DNA of 64,000 nucleotides, taken from contig CM025852.1 in the NCBI GenBank assembly GCA_003952965.2, positions 14,888,747 to 14,952,746 of the forward strand, written 5' to 3'. Both the position numbers and the translations under genes were made by a program. This document shows, in pieces, positions 24,001 to 36,000 of this stretch (position 1 is its first letter; each line of letters opens with the position of its first letter). The DNA comes from Morella rubra (taxonomy: Eukaryota > Streptophyta > Magnoliopsida > Fagales > Myricaceae). Under the pieces are notes generated by a model. That model saw nothing but the letters and a program-made list of their open reading frames with translations, ran no database searches and was not told where the DNA came from.

Positions 24001-27000
24001 CTTTTTTTGAGACAAATTGAGTACTTGTTTTAGATCTAGCAACTTCAATGCCGAGAAAGCTCCACGTCACGAGGAGCGACTCTTCAAGATCATTAAATTA
24101 AACACCCTTACCTTTGATGGCTCTCTAGATCCCTAGGTTTATACTCAATGGACTAGGGATACAGATTGTTTCTTTGAGTGGTATGGAGTGTCAAAGGATA
24201 GAAGAGTTCAATTTGTTAGTTTGTAGTTAGTTGGTAATGCTTAGCTTTATTGAGAGAGCAGAGAAGCTCTCCGTCTGCGGCGTCATGCGTCTCCAATTGG
24301 AACTTGGGTTGAGATTAAGCGACGTATTCAAGAGAAATACATTTCCCAATCTTTTTTTGATAAGTAAGATAAATTTATTAGAAAGAAAAGCAAGGTGAAA
24401 ATAGTACAAAGGCTGTACTAAGTTCACGAGAACATACAAGCAAAAAAGCTAATAAAAATACATTCCCCAACCTTACATGGGCAATTTGTGAGATCAATGG
24501 AATGCCTATTGGCAGGGTAACCGGTCTGTGATTGAATATGTGGCCCAGTTCAATGAGTTTAGGATGCGTTGTCACATTATTGAGGATGAGGTTATGACTT
24601 TGAGCCGATTTAGACATGGCTTACATTATGACCTTAAAAGAATTTGTCCTTAGAGGCATCTCCATCCTCGATCATGTTTACACTTTGGTTCAGGACTACT
24701 AGTTGCTTACTATGACTCCATACAGGAAATGTCGTGACAATCGTCTTTTTCTTCCCCAGGCTTGACCCTCCCAATCTAAATCTGTATTAGGACCTCCCAC
24801 TCCTAGTGCGCCTTTTGTAAAGGATACTGAAGGTAAGGGCATTGATACTCCTCGTACTAACTCCAGTGTGAAATGTTTTAATTGTAAGGATTTTGGCCAT
24901 ATGTCAGCAAATTGTCCCAGTAGGTCTTTAGTCCTTGAGGCACATGCCAGTGTGTGTGATGAAGATCACCTAGTCGAGCAATTTTATGAACCTCCGATTC
25001 ATAAGTTTAGTGCCTTAAGTGAATGTGATGATATTACTATAGGCTGCATTACAGCCGTCCCTTCTAGGCTTTGTCTACCCCTCGGATGGGTGTTGTTTGT
25101 TGTGCCCTTACCCAACCCAAAGATGCTGATGATTGGCATTGTCATGCTATCTTTCGTACTTATATTAGAATCAATGGTAAGGGTTACAAGTTCATTATAG
25201 ATATTGGTAGTTGCATTAACGCAGTTTCTGCTACTACCTTTTTCTGTCTTGGTTTACAACCACTCCCTCGCTCGAACCCTCATAGTGTCTCATGGGTTGA
25301 TACTTCCTCCAGCAGTGAAGGGAAGTTGTTTTGTGCCCATTCAGTTCCTAGAGTACAAAGATCACATGTGGTGTGATTTTTTTTTTTGATAAGTCACATA
25401 TGGTGTGATGTTATACCTATCGATGTAGGTTTATATTATCCTTGGTTGCCCATGGTTGTTCTATTTGGATGTGACCATACGTGGTCGCTCTTCTTATACC
25501 TTAATCCTCCTCCCCCAAAGCCTGTTGATGTCAATCACCCTAAGAAAGTTGTAGACAAAAAGGGGTTAAATATTATTAGCTCCATGGAGTTTTGAACGAG
25601 ACCTTGTAGGGGAGTCTGTCGTGTTTTATGGAAGTCCCACTTGATTCTCAAATAGTAGTGGCTCCTGAGGAGGTCCATGAGTCATTTGGGAATTTCAAGA
25701 CATTTTCCTAAAGCTCCCCGATCATTTGCCATCGTTACGAGACATTCAGCTTGCCATAGATTTTGTTTCGAGAGCATCTCTCCCAAATTTGTCTCATTAT
25801 ATGATGAATCCCTCTGAGCATGCCGAGCTCCAATGCCAAGTGGGTGAACTCCACAAGGGGTTTATCTGTGAGAGCTCGAGCCCTTGAGCAGTTTCAGCCT
25901 TGTTGACACCTAAGAAAGATGGCTCTTCGAGAATGTGTGTTGATAGTTGAGCCATCAATAAGATTATTGTCAAGTATCATTTCCCCATCTCTAGGCTTGA
26001 TGATATGTTGGACATGATGGTTGGTGCCACATTCTTTTCTAAGATCAACTTGAAGAGTGGATACCATCAAATTTGAGTCTGCCCAGGTGATGAGTGGAAG
26101 ACTACCTTCAAGATGAAGGATGGTCTTTATGAGTGGTTAGTCATGCCGTTTGGTCTTTTTAATGCTCCTAGGACATTCATGCGGGTTATAACCCAAGCTC
26201 TTAGACCTTTCACAAAGACAGTTCTTTTTTTTTTTTTTATGAGTAAGAGAAAATTGTATTAAAATAAAAGGGAGTTAACATTACAAAAAACTATACTGAG
26301 AACATCTAAAGCATACATGCTAGAAAACTACAGAAATTAGAAATATCCAAAAAAGGAAAACCCAACACAGCATTAGACCAAAGAAAAAGGGACTGCAGCA
26401 GCTGACTCTTTAAGCACTCCAACGATAACTCCTGATTCTCAAAACAATGACTATTTCTTTCCCTCCATAAACACCACCAAATACATGAAGGTATTATTTT
26501 CCACACCACCAAAGCTGTCGGGTCTTCAATGTTCCTCTTCCAACATTCAACACCGCAACACCCTATTAGGCATAACCCAAGAAAGTTCAAGATAGAGAAC
26601 ATATGAGACCACAATCCTCTAGCAAACAAACAATGAAGAAAATATGATCACTGACTCCCCATCACATCTACACAAATAACACCAATCTGTCAAGCAAATG
26701 CCTCCTCCTCAAATTGTCTATGGTCAAACTTTCCCATGAGCAGCCTCCCACACAAAGAAAGAGACTCTTGAAGGTGAAAAGTCCTCCATAACTGTCGCCA
26801 AGGAAAATCCATAGGAACATACCCACCAGAATGCCATACATAGATTTTACAGAAAAAGATTTCTTAGAACCCACCCAAAGCAATCTATCAGGAACTCCTC
26901 CTTTTATCTTTGAAGTGTAAAGAAGCGTAAAGAAATTCGAAACTTCAGCCAATTCCCAATCATTAAACATACGAGAAACTGAACATTCCAAACAGGCACA

Positions 27001-30000
27001 TCAGAGCTAACATCGATGCAATTCTCCACTACCTCTCCTTACACCTGATAAAGAGAAGAGATGAGGAAACGCTAACATCAAAGCTTGTTCCCACACCAAC
27101 AGTCATACCAAAACGAACTCTACTACCACACCCCACCAAAATTTGTATTCGCAAAGAAGAAATTCCAACCCTTCGAAATATACTTCCATAAACTGACACC
27201 ATACGAGCCTCGAGCCACAAGAGTCCTCCAACCTCCCACTCAGTACCATATTTTGCTGTAATAACTATCTTCCATAAAGTATCCTGCTCTGAGACGAACC
27301 TCTACAACCACTTCCCTTAACAAAGCTTGATTATATAAATACAACTGCCTTAAGCCCAATCCACCCACAGAAATAGGGGAACAAATTTTGGCCCATCTAA
27401 CAAGATGGAACTATGCTCATCTCCTCCACTTCCCCACAAGAAATTCCTTTGTAACTTCTCCATCCTATTTGCCACCACAGTGGGTATAGGAAAAAGAGAC
27501 ATAAAGTAGGTTGGAGGACTAGCAAGGGTTGATTTAATCTAGGTAATCCGTCTTCCCTTGGAAAGATAAAGACGCTTCCAACCAGCTAATCAGCGCTCCA
27601 TTCTCTCAATCATATCATCCCATATACGGACACTCTTAAATTTAGCTCCAAGAGGAAGGCCTAGATAAGTCATCGGTAGAGAAGAAACAGAACACCCCAG
27701 AATAGCAGCCAATTGCTGAACATTCCCAACTCTCCCAAGAGGAATAACCTTAGACTAGAAACGGCCACAAAACAAAGAAACAAACATCTAAGATTCCGAA
27801 TCTAGGTATCATCCGCCCCACATAAGATTAGAGCGTCGTCCGCAACTAACAGGTGTGAGATAGACACCACAGTACCTCCCCGTCCTCCAATATCAAAACC
27901 TTCCATTGCCCCTCCACCCACCAACTCATTCATCATCCTACTAAGAGCCAAACCCACATCTCCTCAACAAATACATCAAAAAACCCCAATTGACATGGTC
28001 ATACGCCTTGTGGATATCCAATTTGCATAACAAACCTGCAACACCCGATCTTAACCTCGAGTCAATGCACTCCTTAGCAATCAACATGGAATCCAAAATC
28101 TGCGTACCTTACACGAAAGCATTCTGAGAAGTAGAAATAAGCTTAGGCAACATCACCTCAGCCTATTAGTCAATACCTTAGCAAGAATCTTATACACCCC
28201 TCCCACAAGGCTTATAGGACGAAAGTCCTTTAACTCAACCGCGCCCACTTTCTTTGGAATGAGAACAATGTAAGTAGCATTTATACTTCTAACAAACTTC
28301 CCCTACTGGGCAAATTCATTGAACATGGCCAACACATCGCCCTTAACCACCTCCTAACATGATTGGAAAAAAGCTAAGGAGAAACCATCAGGGTCCGGTG
28401 CCTTATCCCCATTAAAGGTACATCCTAAAAGATTGTGAAACGCAGCGGAAAAAGATCTTCAAATAAAAAACAACCCAAATGTTGTCTCCGTCAGATCCAC
28501 GCGCACATATTTTTCTAGAGAGTATTCCACATGAGCTAATAAGACCGGAATAATATCACTGATAAAATTCCTAGCTCATATAATTCTTAATTCTCAGTCT
28601 GTATCTAGTTGGACTCTCAAAAGTTTCCAAAATTATTTTCGCAAATATATATATAACAAAAAATTGTGAAAAAACATTTTTCACAAAATCTTGCTGCGCA
28701 GCGTTTTTATTTGAGTCCAAACAATCTATAGACATGATGAATATACTGTCTCATCAAGAAACTGGTAGATTCCATATTGAGCACATTAAACATATCACAA
28801 GGCTCAACATGAATATACTGTCTCATCATTAAACAAATTCACTTACTATGCACAAGGCTCAATATTATCTGGAATATTTGATCTGCGAAGACTATTACCA
28901 AACGACTCAGTCAAAGCACAAGCATATTACAAGTAAACCTGCGTAACTCTCTCAGGTCTAAGGATAATATATGCTAATTGTACTGAATATCATTCTCTAC
29001 ATCAGTAATTGTTTCTAGAAGGTATTCATATTTGATCTCGTTCAGTGTATGTACTCTTACATTGCACCCACTCGTCTGCTTAAGGTCACTACCTCAATGA
29101 CGAAGTCCATCATTCTATCTTATAGAGGCACAACGAGCGTAGATCTATTTATACATTTTCATGTATCATAGTCTAGAACAAAGTGAGTCAACAAGGATCC
29201 GAAAAATCATACTCCCCGCCTTTGATTCATTAATCATCGGTCTGATTTTTTCTACAATGTTACTCAATTGTCATTGTAAATATGACATCTTATGTCATTG
29301 CACGTACCCAAAATAATAATATACAAGTGGTCAATTAATAACTATAATTATAATAACAATTATCTCATAATCATTCAAAACTTGTTTGGTTTTGAGGGCA
29401 TACATCTAACACGTACAACTCCTGAAACCTCCGCCTCATCCAAGGGACGCTCCATCCACTCAGCCTCAACATCTGAAATACTGTCAAAAGCCAACCCATC
29501 CAAAGAAGGCCTCCAATCATAAGATTCCTGATATAACAATTCATAGAACTGAACAATCTTTGTAGAAACAATCTCCGAATCCTCCAAAAGAACCCTATCT
29601 ACCTCCAAACTTGAAATAGTGTTAACTCTCCTATTCGAGTTGGCGATGCGGTGGAAAAACTTAGTACACCTATCTCTTTCCTTCAACCACAGAGCTTGAG
29701 ATTTCTGTCGCCAATGTACTTCCTCCAATTCAATCAACTGATTAAGATTCCCTAGCACCGCCAACGTCCTCTCTCTTCCCTCGTCATCTAGAATACCCCT
29801 TCATCCAAAGAATCCAACGAACACAATTCACCTAATAAAGTAGTCTTCCGAAACGCAATATCCCCGAACACTTCTTGATTCCATTCCTTGAGGTCTTTTT
29901 TCAACGCCTTAAGCTTAGAGTCCAACACAAAAGTAGAAGACCTTGAAAAAGCATATGAACCTCACCACTCTCTCACTCTCTCAACAAAACCATCCGCCTC

Positions 30001-33000
30001 AAGCCACATATTTTCAAACCAAAAAGGCTTCTTCCCTCTCCCAAATCTACCATTCTCTAAAATAATAGGAAAATGGTCCGAAAGTAAACGAGGAAGCCGT
30101 CTCTGAGAAACTTCAGGGAACAATGCCTCCCATTTTGAATTAATTAAGAACCGATCAATCCCAAACCAAGATTGATTGGACCTATTATTAGACCACGTAA
30201 AAACACCCTCCGTCAAAGGAAGATCCAACAAGCCACTGTCTGCAATAAAATCAGAAAACTCAACCATATCTCCTCCAATCCCACCTATGCCCGAACGCTC
30301 ACTAGGAAACCTAGCAACATTGAAGTCCCCTCCAATACACCAAGGGAGGTTCCACCAAGAAAAGACTCCCACCAACTCTTCTCATAACATTCTCCTACTG
30401 CCATCATCATTAGGGCCATAGACCCCAGAAAACATCCAAGTAACGCCATCCTCAACATTCTGAAACATTAGCATTACTGAATACGTACCAGCACAAGACT
30501 CGACCTTCTGTAGCACCTTGCAATCCCATAAAAGTAAAATCCCCTCCGAGGCACTATCCGCCTCTAAATAACAGTTAACAATGCCCTCCCTTCACACCTA
30601 CCCTTCCTAGAATTCACTATTTTCCCATCATAGTTGACAGCACTTTCCAAACCCTTCAACTCCCTCACGAGCTTACCCCCTGACCTACACAGTGACATTG
30701 AGCAAGTTCTCAATCTATCTTGCTCCAAAGCATGAAAAAGTTTCATAAGTTCATTTTCATGCCCCTCACATGAGACCCCCACCATGTGTCGGAAGGAAGA
30801 CACCATCTCCAAAACCCAATCCGACATCCCTACACTACTGGAAACTTCCCCTAGCTCTTGATCTGGAAAGCACACAGCTAATGGTTCCACCTCCAACTCA
30901 CAACCACCATCTGCACCACAAACCATTGCACTGTTTGCCAATTCATTCATATTCCCAACATGGTCATTCGCCCCCTCTATCCTAAAATCCCCAACCAGCA
31001 TCCTGATGAGAACTAGAAGCCATAGAAACATCCAACACATCTCCAACCAGCCCATACCCTCCGAAAAATCTCTTCCGAAAATACATATTTTTCAGTACAT
31101 GTTTGCCCAGAACTTCTGAGGACTCTTGACACAGAGTAAACTCAGCTGGCTCTTGGAGCATGTCACAGCATGGGATGCGATCAGCTTAGAAGTTGCCAAC
31201 AAAGACACGGGTGGCTGATTGTTGGCTAGCATAACAGAATCATGTTTCTCACATACCCGACCCATAACATCGCCGGATCTGTCCACAGAACATGCCGATG
31301 GGTGTACGCTGACGTCGACCACGCCCTATCGGAGCAGCGCCACCTCCCCCACACCTGAAAGGCACCGTCGGCACTGATCACTGTCTTCCTAGTGTCGGAA
31401 AAGCTCAGGAAGGTTGAGTCGATGTCGTCATCCTTCTTCTCCATCCCAATGACGTCGTCAGTGGCTACAACTGGCCCCAAACCAGTTGTAACCTGTATCG
31501 GCCATGGTCCACCAGTGTTCGGAGCCTTCTCGCACAGGACAACTCCATTACCCATATGCGACCCACTTCCTATCTCCAACAACCCACAACCCACCCTTTG
31601 CCCAGGCCCAGTTGTCTCACCCAAGTCAACCTGCACACTATTGTTAAGGCCCAAAACCAGTGGGTCACAACCCATTTGGTTATCAAGCCCATTGCCTACA
31701 TTCAGCCCATGTAGATTGTGTAGAATCGTATTCCCATCCTCCTTTAACTGATGGATCGAGGCCTGTTTGGGTTTCATTAAAAACCCACACACGTCGCTCT
31801 TGAAGTGCTGCTGTGGGACAAACTGAATGGCTTTCTTGTGACATGATAAATCCACTAGCTCATCAATCTGCCTCCTTAGTACCAGCACGTGATTATCAAG
31901 CCCTCTTCCGTAACTGACATATGACCCGGATTCTCCTCAAAACAGCCAGCTGGGATTGAAGCCTTAAGTGTCACCTTACTGGAAATTGCAGCCCCCGCCA
32001 CCAAATCTGCAGTCTGGTCCTTATACGTTTCTTTGCCTTTCAAAAGTCTCCTACTGTCATCAATGTCAGAATCTCCTTTTGAATTCCTACCTCCGGCTTA
32101 CTAGACCGCGTCACCTGAGCAAAAGAAACACCAGTCCGTACTACAGCAGCAACATGGGACATAACCAAGCGGGTAGAGAAAGTCAAGAAAGAGACCACTT
32201 CCTGAAAAATTTGGTTCAAAATCTACTATCCATGTCCATATTTTCCTTCAGGAATCATCACCGCCCCCTGTTTTTTTCCTGCACTATAATCAGAAACAGC
32301 AAGATACTGACCACCTCAATTCAAATACCGTTGCGCCAAAAAAGCACGGCGAGATTCATTAAACTTGGATGAGAACTCTATATCAGCAGAAACGCCCATC
32401 AACTTATCCGTCATATTCACCATCCACACTGCTCCAAACCTCCCCATCTGTATAGAAGTCATTGTCTTGACACTCCATTCCTCCAACTAAATGACTCCCT
32501 TGAAGTAACCAGAACATGGAATTCCTTTAACTCCACACAAAACTTCCGAACAAAAGCCATTGGAAAAACTCAGCATATACCACAACCACTACTAATAAAA
32601 ACACCACCAACCACCGGAAAAACTCACCACAAACCACTATGGGACACAAAAGCCATCAGAAAAACTCAGCACAGATAGTTCTTAGTGGTCTACTTTGATG
32701 ACATTTTAAATTAGAAAGGGATGGATGACCCAGCCGACAATGCCACTGAAGAGGAGAGATAGATGATTGAAATGTGCGAGGCGGAGAGATACATGGCAAA
32801 TCCAAGCAGTATAAGCCACCAGCTTCATGCCCCAAACCAATCATCTTCCCCATCGCCAGATCTTGACAGATACACAAAGAATGGTAAAAACTAACAGAAC
32901 AGGGAAGGGCTTGAGTAATCTTGCTAATGGACAACAAATTAAAAGAAAAAACCATGAACATGAAGAACATAAAATAGATGAGAATGTAGATGAACATTTC

Positions 33001-36000
33001 CCAATCCTACAACACTAGTTCGGGAACCATTAGCAATGGTGATACACTTAGGTAAATCAACAGGATGATAATCAGAAAGGGAAGTGGACGAACTAGTCAT
33101 ATGCTCTTAGGCACCTAAGTCGATGACCCACAGGTTGGAGGCAAGGGATAAAAGACAGTAAGTGGCAGTACCTAATTGAGCAAGAGTAGACGTGGAAGAT
33201 GAAGTGACATGTTTATGAGCTAAGAATTGGGCATACTCATCCCATGAAATGGAGATGAGAGAAGGATCATGCACCGGATTGGAGCTTGTTGTGTGATCAG
33301 TGGCTGGGAAGGAGTTCTCTTAGGAAGTGACTTGATTAACAGAACCAAAAGAACGACCATGTAAATCCCAACAAAAATCCACGTAATGATTACTGAGACC
33401 ACAGTGAGTACATTTTCAAGACTCGCGAGACCTAGTGCCACTACTACCTCTAGAATCACAAATACTGCGAAAACCACGACCACCCCTACTATCGCGTCCC
33501 CCACACAAATTACCAAAACCACCACTGGAAGCAACAAAAGCAATGCGATACCCATTTTGATCAGAAGATACTTGAGGGGGTAGGAGAGGTGAGTGTAGCA
33601 CGCTGAATATGGGAGAAGACCTCGGCTAGAGAAGGAATGTTTGAGCCACCCAAAATCTGAGAACGAACTGCCTCATATTCAGGTTTCAAGCTAATGAGAA
33701 AGTGAACAACATCAATGTCTTCACGCTGCTTCTCCATAACAGTCAGATCAAGAAAGAGAGGTTGATACATGTTCCTCTGCTAACAAACAACCACAACTTG
33801 ATTGTAGTACTCATCCGTAGTATAAGAACCTTGTTTGGGGCCAAATTACTGCTTACAAACATCATAAATATATGACATTCCTAGTGCCAGAATACATATG
33901 CTAGAGATGCTCCCAAATATCCTTAGCCGTTGGAAGATAGATGCAAGAGGACCTAATGTGATGTTCAATATTATTCAACATAAGTAAGATAATGAGATTA
34001 TCTTCCTGATCGCATTGATTTGCAGAACTAGTTCCTGAACTAGAAGGATTAGTAGCAACAGATTTACCCTTAGTCAAATGATGAAACGACCCTTTGCCTC
34101 AAAGAAACACCTCCACAGATCGCACCCAATAAACATAGTTTGTGCAATTGAGCTTCACAGAAGTCATATGAGTACTACCCAAGGATGATAAATTGAGCAG
34201 CTCAGACTAATAGCGGAGCTGCACCAACCTACCAACCAATTACCCAACTAATACAAAATCCACAAAGCTAGCTCATTATCACAACAACCCTGCCGAAAAA
34301 CTGAAAGTACCAATAACTAAGTAAAGACCGTAATAACTGAACTTGATAAGGGATGCGGGTCAATTCAAAACAACCCATGTCAATACGGGTCAACCCAAAA
34401 AGACCTGGCCCAGGAATTAGAGGCCCAAAGAAAACTGGGCTGACTCAGCACAGCCCAACCACTAGGCAACCCGAGCAGACTTGGGCTGAATCTTCTTCAC
34501 CTGTGCCACCAACTGTCAAACTCCACCGGGGCTACCAGATGGTGCACTGACCACCAGCAAGCACCACAGAGCTCACCAGAAATTGCAATGAGACTTGCTG
34601 GCCACCACAGTGCCAAAGATAGCAAAGAACCTCGCTGGCATCTGAAAATACACCGGAAGCACAACCAGAGAACACTGAATACCAAAAAAAATACGCTGGA
34701 AAAACCTACAAGCACAACCAGAGAACGTCGAATAACAAGAACCACCACAAGCACGCCGAATAACAAAAACTACTCACGCAGTTCACCGCCACCAATAACA
34801 CAGAGCACCACAACCACAACAACCACTTAGGCAAAACCACCAACAGCAGCAACAATGGGGATGACAGCAAGTGCCTGTTGATTTCATGATACTTGGGCCA
34901 TCCCCTTCTACGTACAGGCATCAGCCCCTAGACTACTGTCAAGCAAATAGGGAGAACAAAACAAAAAAGATTCTAGGCGAGAAGGGAAGAAAAAAGAAAA
35001 GAAAAGAAAAGAAAAGAAAAACTATGGGAAAAACAAGAGGGGAGGAAACAACGTTTACCAACCCCTAGGAGTTATGCTTTGATACCATGTTAGTGTTTAG
35101 TAAAATGGGAGAAAGAGATAATTCCTCTTTCTCTCAACGTCTATTATATAGGGAATAAGTGAATCACATCGACAAAGCATAAATCAAAAAAGATAATTTC
35201 CCTCAATACATCAAACTTTCCTTAACAATTACCTTTGAGGATAAGTAAATGTCCAGATATATACTTACAGGGACTGTAAAGCAGTAATTGTCCCGGTCTG
35301 ATAGGCTAACCTCCACCTTGAGTCTTTTTTGTCTGTACAGTCCCGCCAGCTGCTTTTTTGTTTATCAATATTCCTGGCCATGTAGTCATATGCATTTGGA
35401 TTGATAATATATTTTCGGCTAATCTGCAAAAAGTGTGATTTTTTAGTTAGTTTCTCTTTTCTTCTGCAGTATAAAAGACAGTGCCGCAGGAGTGCCTTTT
35501 TTCATCATTTTGCTGAGCCACTGCAGGATTGCAATGGTACCATTTGGCATTTATTTTGTCATTGCTACAGTAATTGCTTTCCTTTGTGTTCTTAAGCAAT
35601 GTAAACTTACTTGATTTTGTCACAGGGATGTGTGACAATTGTGCATTCTCAACTGAAGTTAAGGAAGTAGATGTGACTCGTATGTCTTAATGACCTTTTG
35701 TTTAACTGTTAATTTGTCCAGCTTCAAGATATTGTCATTGTATCTCTTTGTGCATCCTCCTTTCTCTGTTTTTGTTCATTCCGATCATGTTTTACATATG
35801 ATTTGTAGCTGAATTTGATTATATATGCCTTACTATTAATGCCATTTCTTTGACTTGATTGTTGCCATTGGACCTGCTAATGGACTGGCTAGCCCATCCA
35901 ACCTCAGCCTGGTTCTTTCAGGTAGGCTTGGGCTTGCAATTTTATGGACAACAGGCCTGCCTGGAGCAACTTTTCCTAGGCTCGGTAATAGGTGGGGTCT

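Larger units (their letters stand above)
24062..26226 (+). mobile_element. Ty3/gypsy fragment (gag, protease, RT start)
   Basis: gag starts [12 protein letters not shown]-like at about 24095 and has a zinc knuckle [19 protein letters not shown] (24874-24930). The protease has [15 protein letters not shown], with Ile replacing Ser of DSG. RT reads [21 protein letters not shown] and stops at RPFTKTVL where the LINE was inserted. The YFDD box continues at 32684-32712 beyond the LINE. Two smaller LINE insertions lie at 24352-24455 and 25378-25393. The left junction with copia is near 24060; no gypsy LTR is present. Confidence 0.82.
26227..32669 (-). mobile_element. L1-type LINE, - strand, inserted in gypsy RT
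   Basis: The poly(T)/GAGTAAG 3' end begins at 26227; zf-RVT, RT, endonuclease and ORF1 follow to a start codon at 32560 and a short leader. Flanks CACAAAGACAGTTCTT (26211-26226) and CACAGATAGTTCTT (32670-32683) look like a diverged target duplication. Beyond the right flank the gypsy RT resumes with VVYFDDIL. An LTR of about 980 bp sits inside the RT (28427-29412). Many stops. Confidence 0.83.
23086..35227 (-). mobile_element. Ty1/copia element split by a gypsy/LINE nest
   Basis: The 3' half (LTR, RNase H, RT C-terminus) is at 23086-24060 and the 5' half (pre-integrase, protease linker, gag, primer site, LTR) at about 32708-35227, same strand and in the right order for one element. Outer flanks are ACTAC (23081-23085) and ATTAC (35228-35232), a possible 5-bp duplication with one mismatch. 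Integrase and the RT N-terminus are missing at the join. The LTRs differ by a gap of about 37 nt. Alternative: two fragments of the same family. Confidence 0.65.
15381..35469 (+). other. 20.1-kb RECQL2 intron with nested retroelements
   Basis: Donor GTACTG after exon 9 and acceptor TCTGCAG before exon 10. Order: unremarkable sequence to 16289, antisense LINE, copia 3' half, gypsy fragment with an antisense LINE inside, copia 5' half, then 240 nt of intron. Confidence 0.9.

Noticed and set aside
31392-31751. A 119-codon + strand frame
   Set aside because: Antisense to the ORF1 region of the LINE at 26227-32669; composition mirrors the - strand frame.
32684-32712. VVYFDDIL could be a chance antisense reading of copia
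   Set aside because: Kept as gypsy RT with moderate confidence, because it follows the LINE target duplication and continues the RT broken at 26226; the chance reading was considered and judged less likely.
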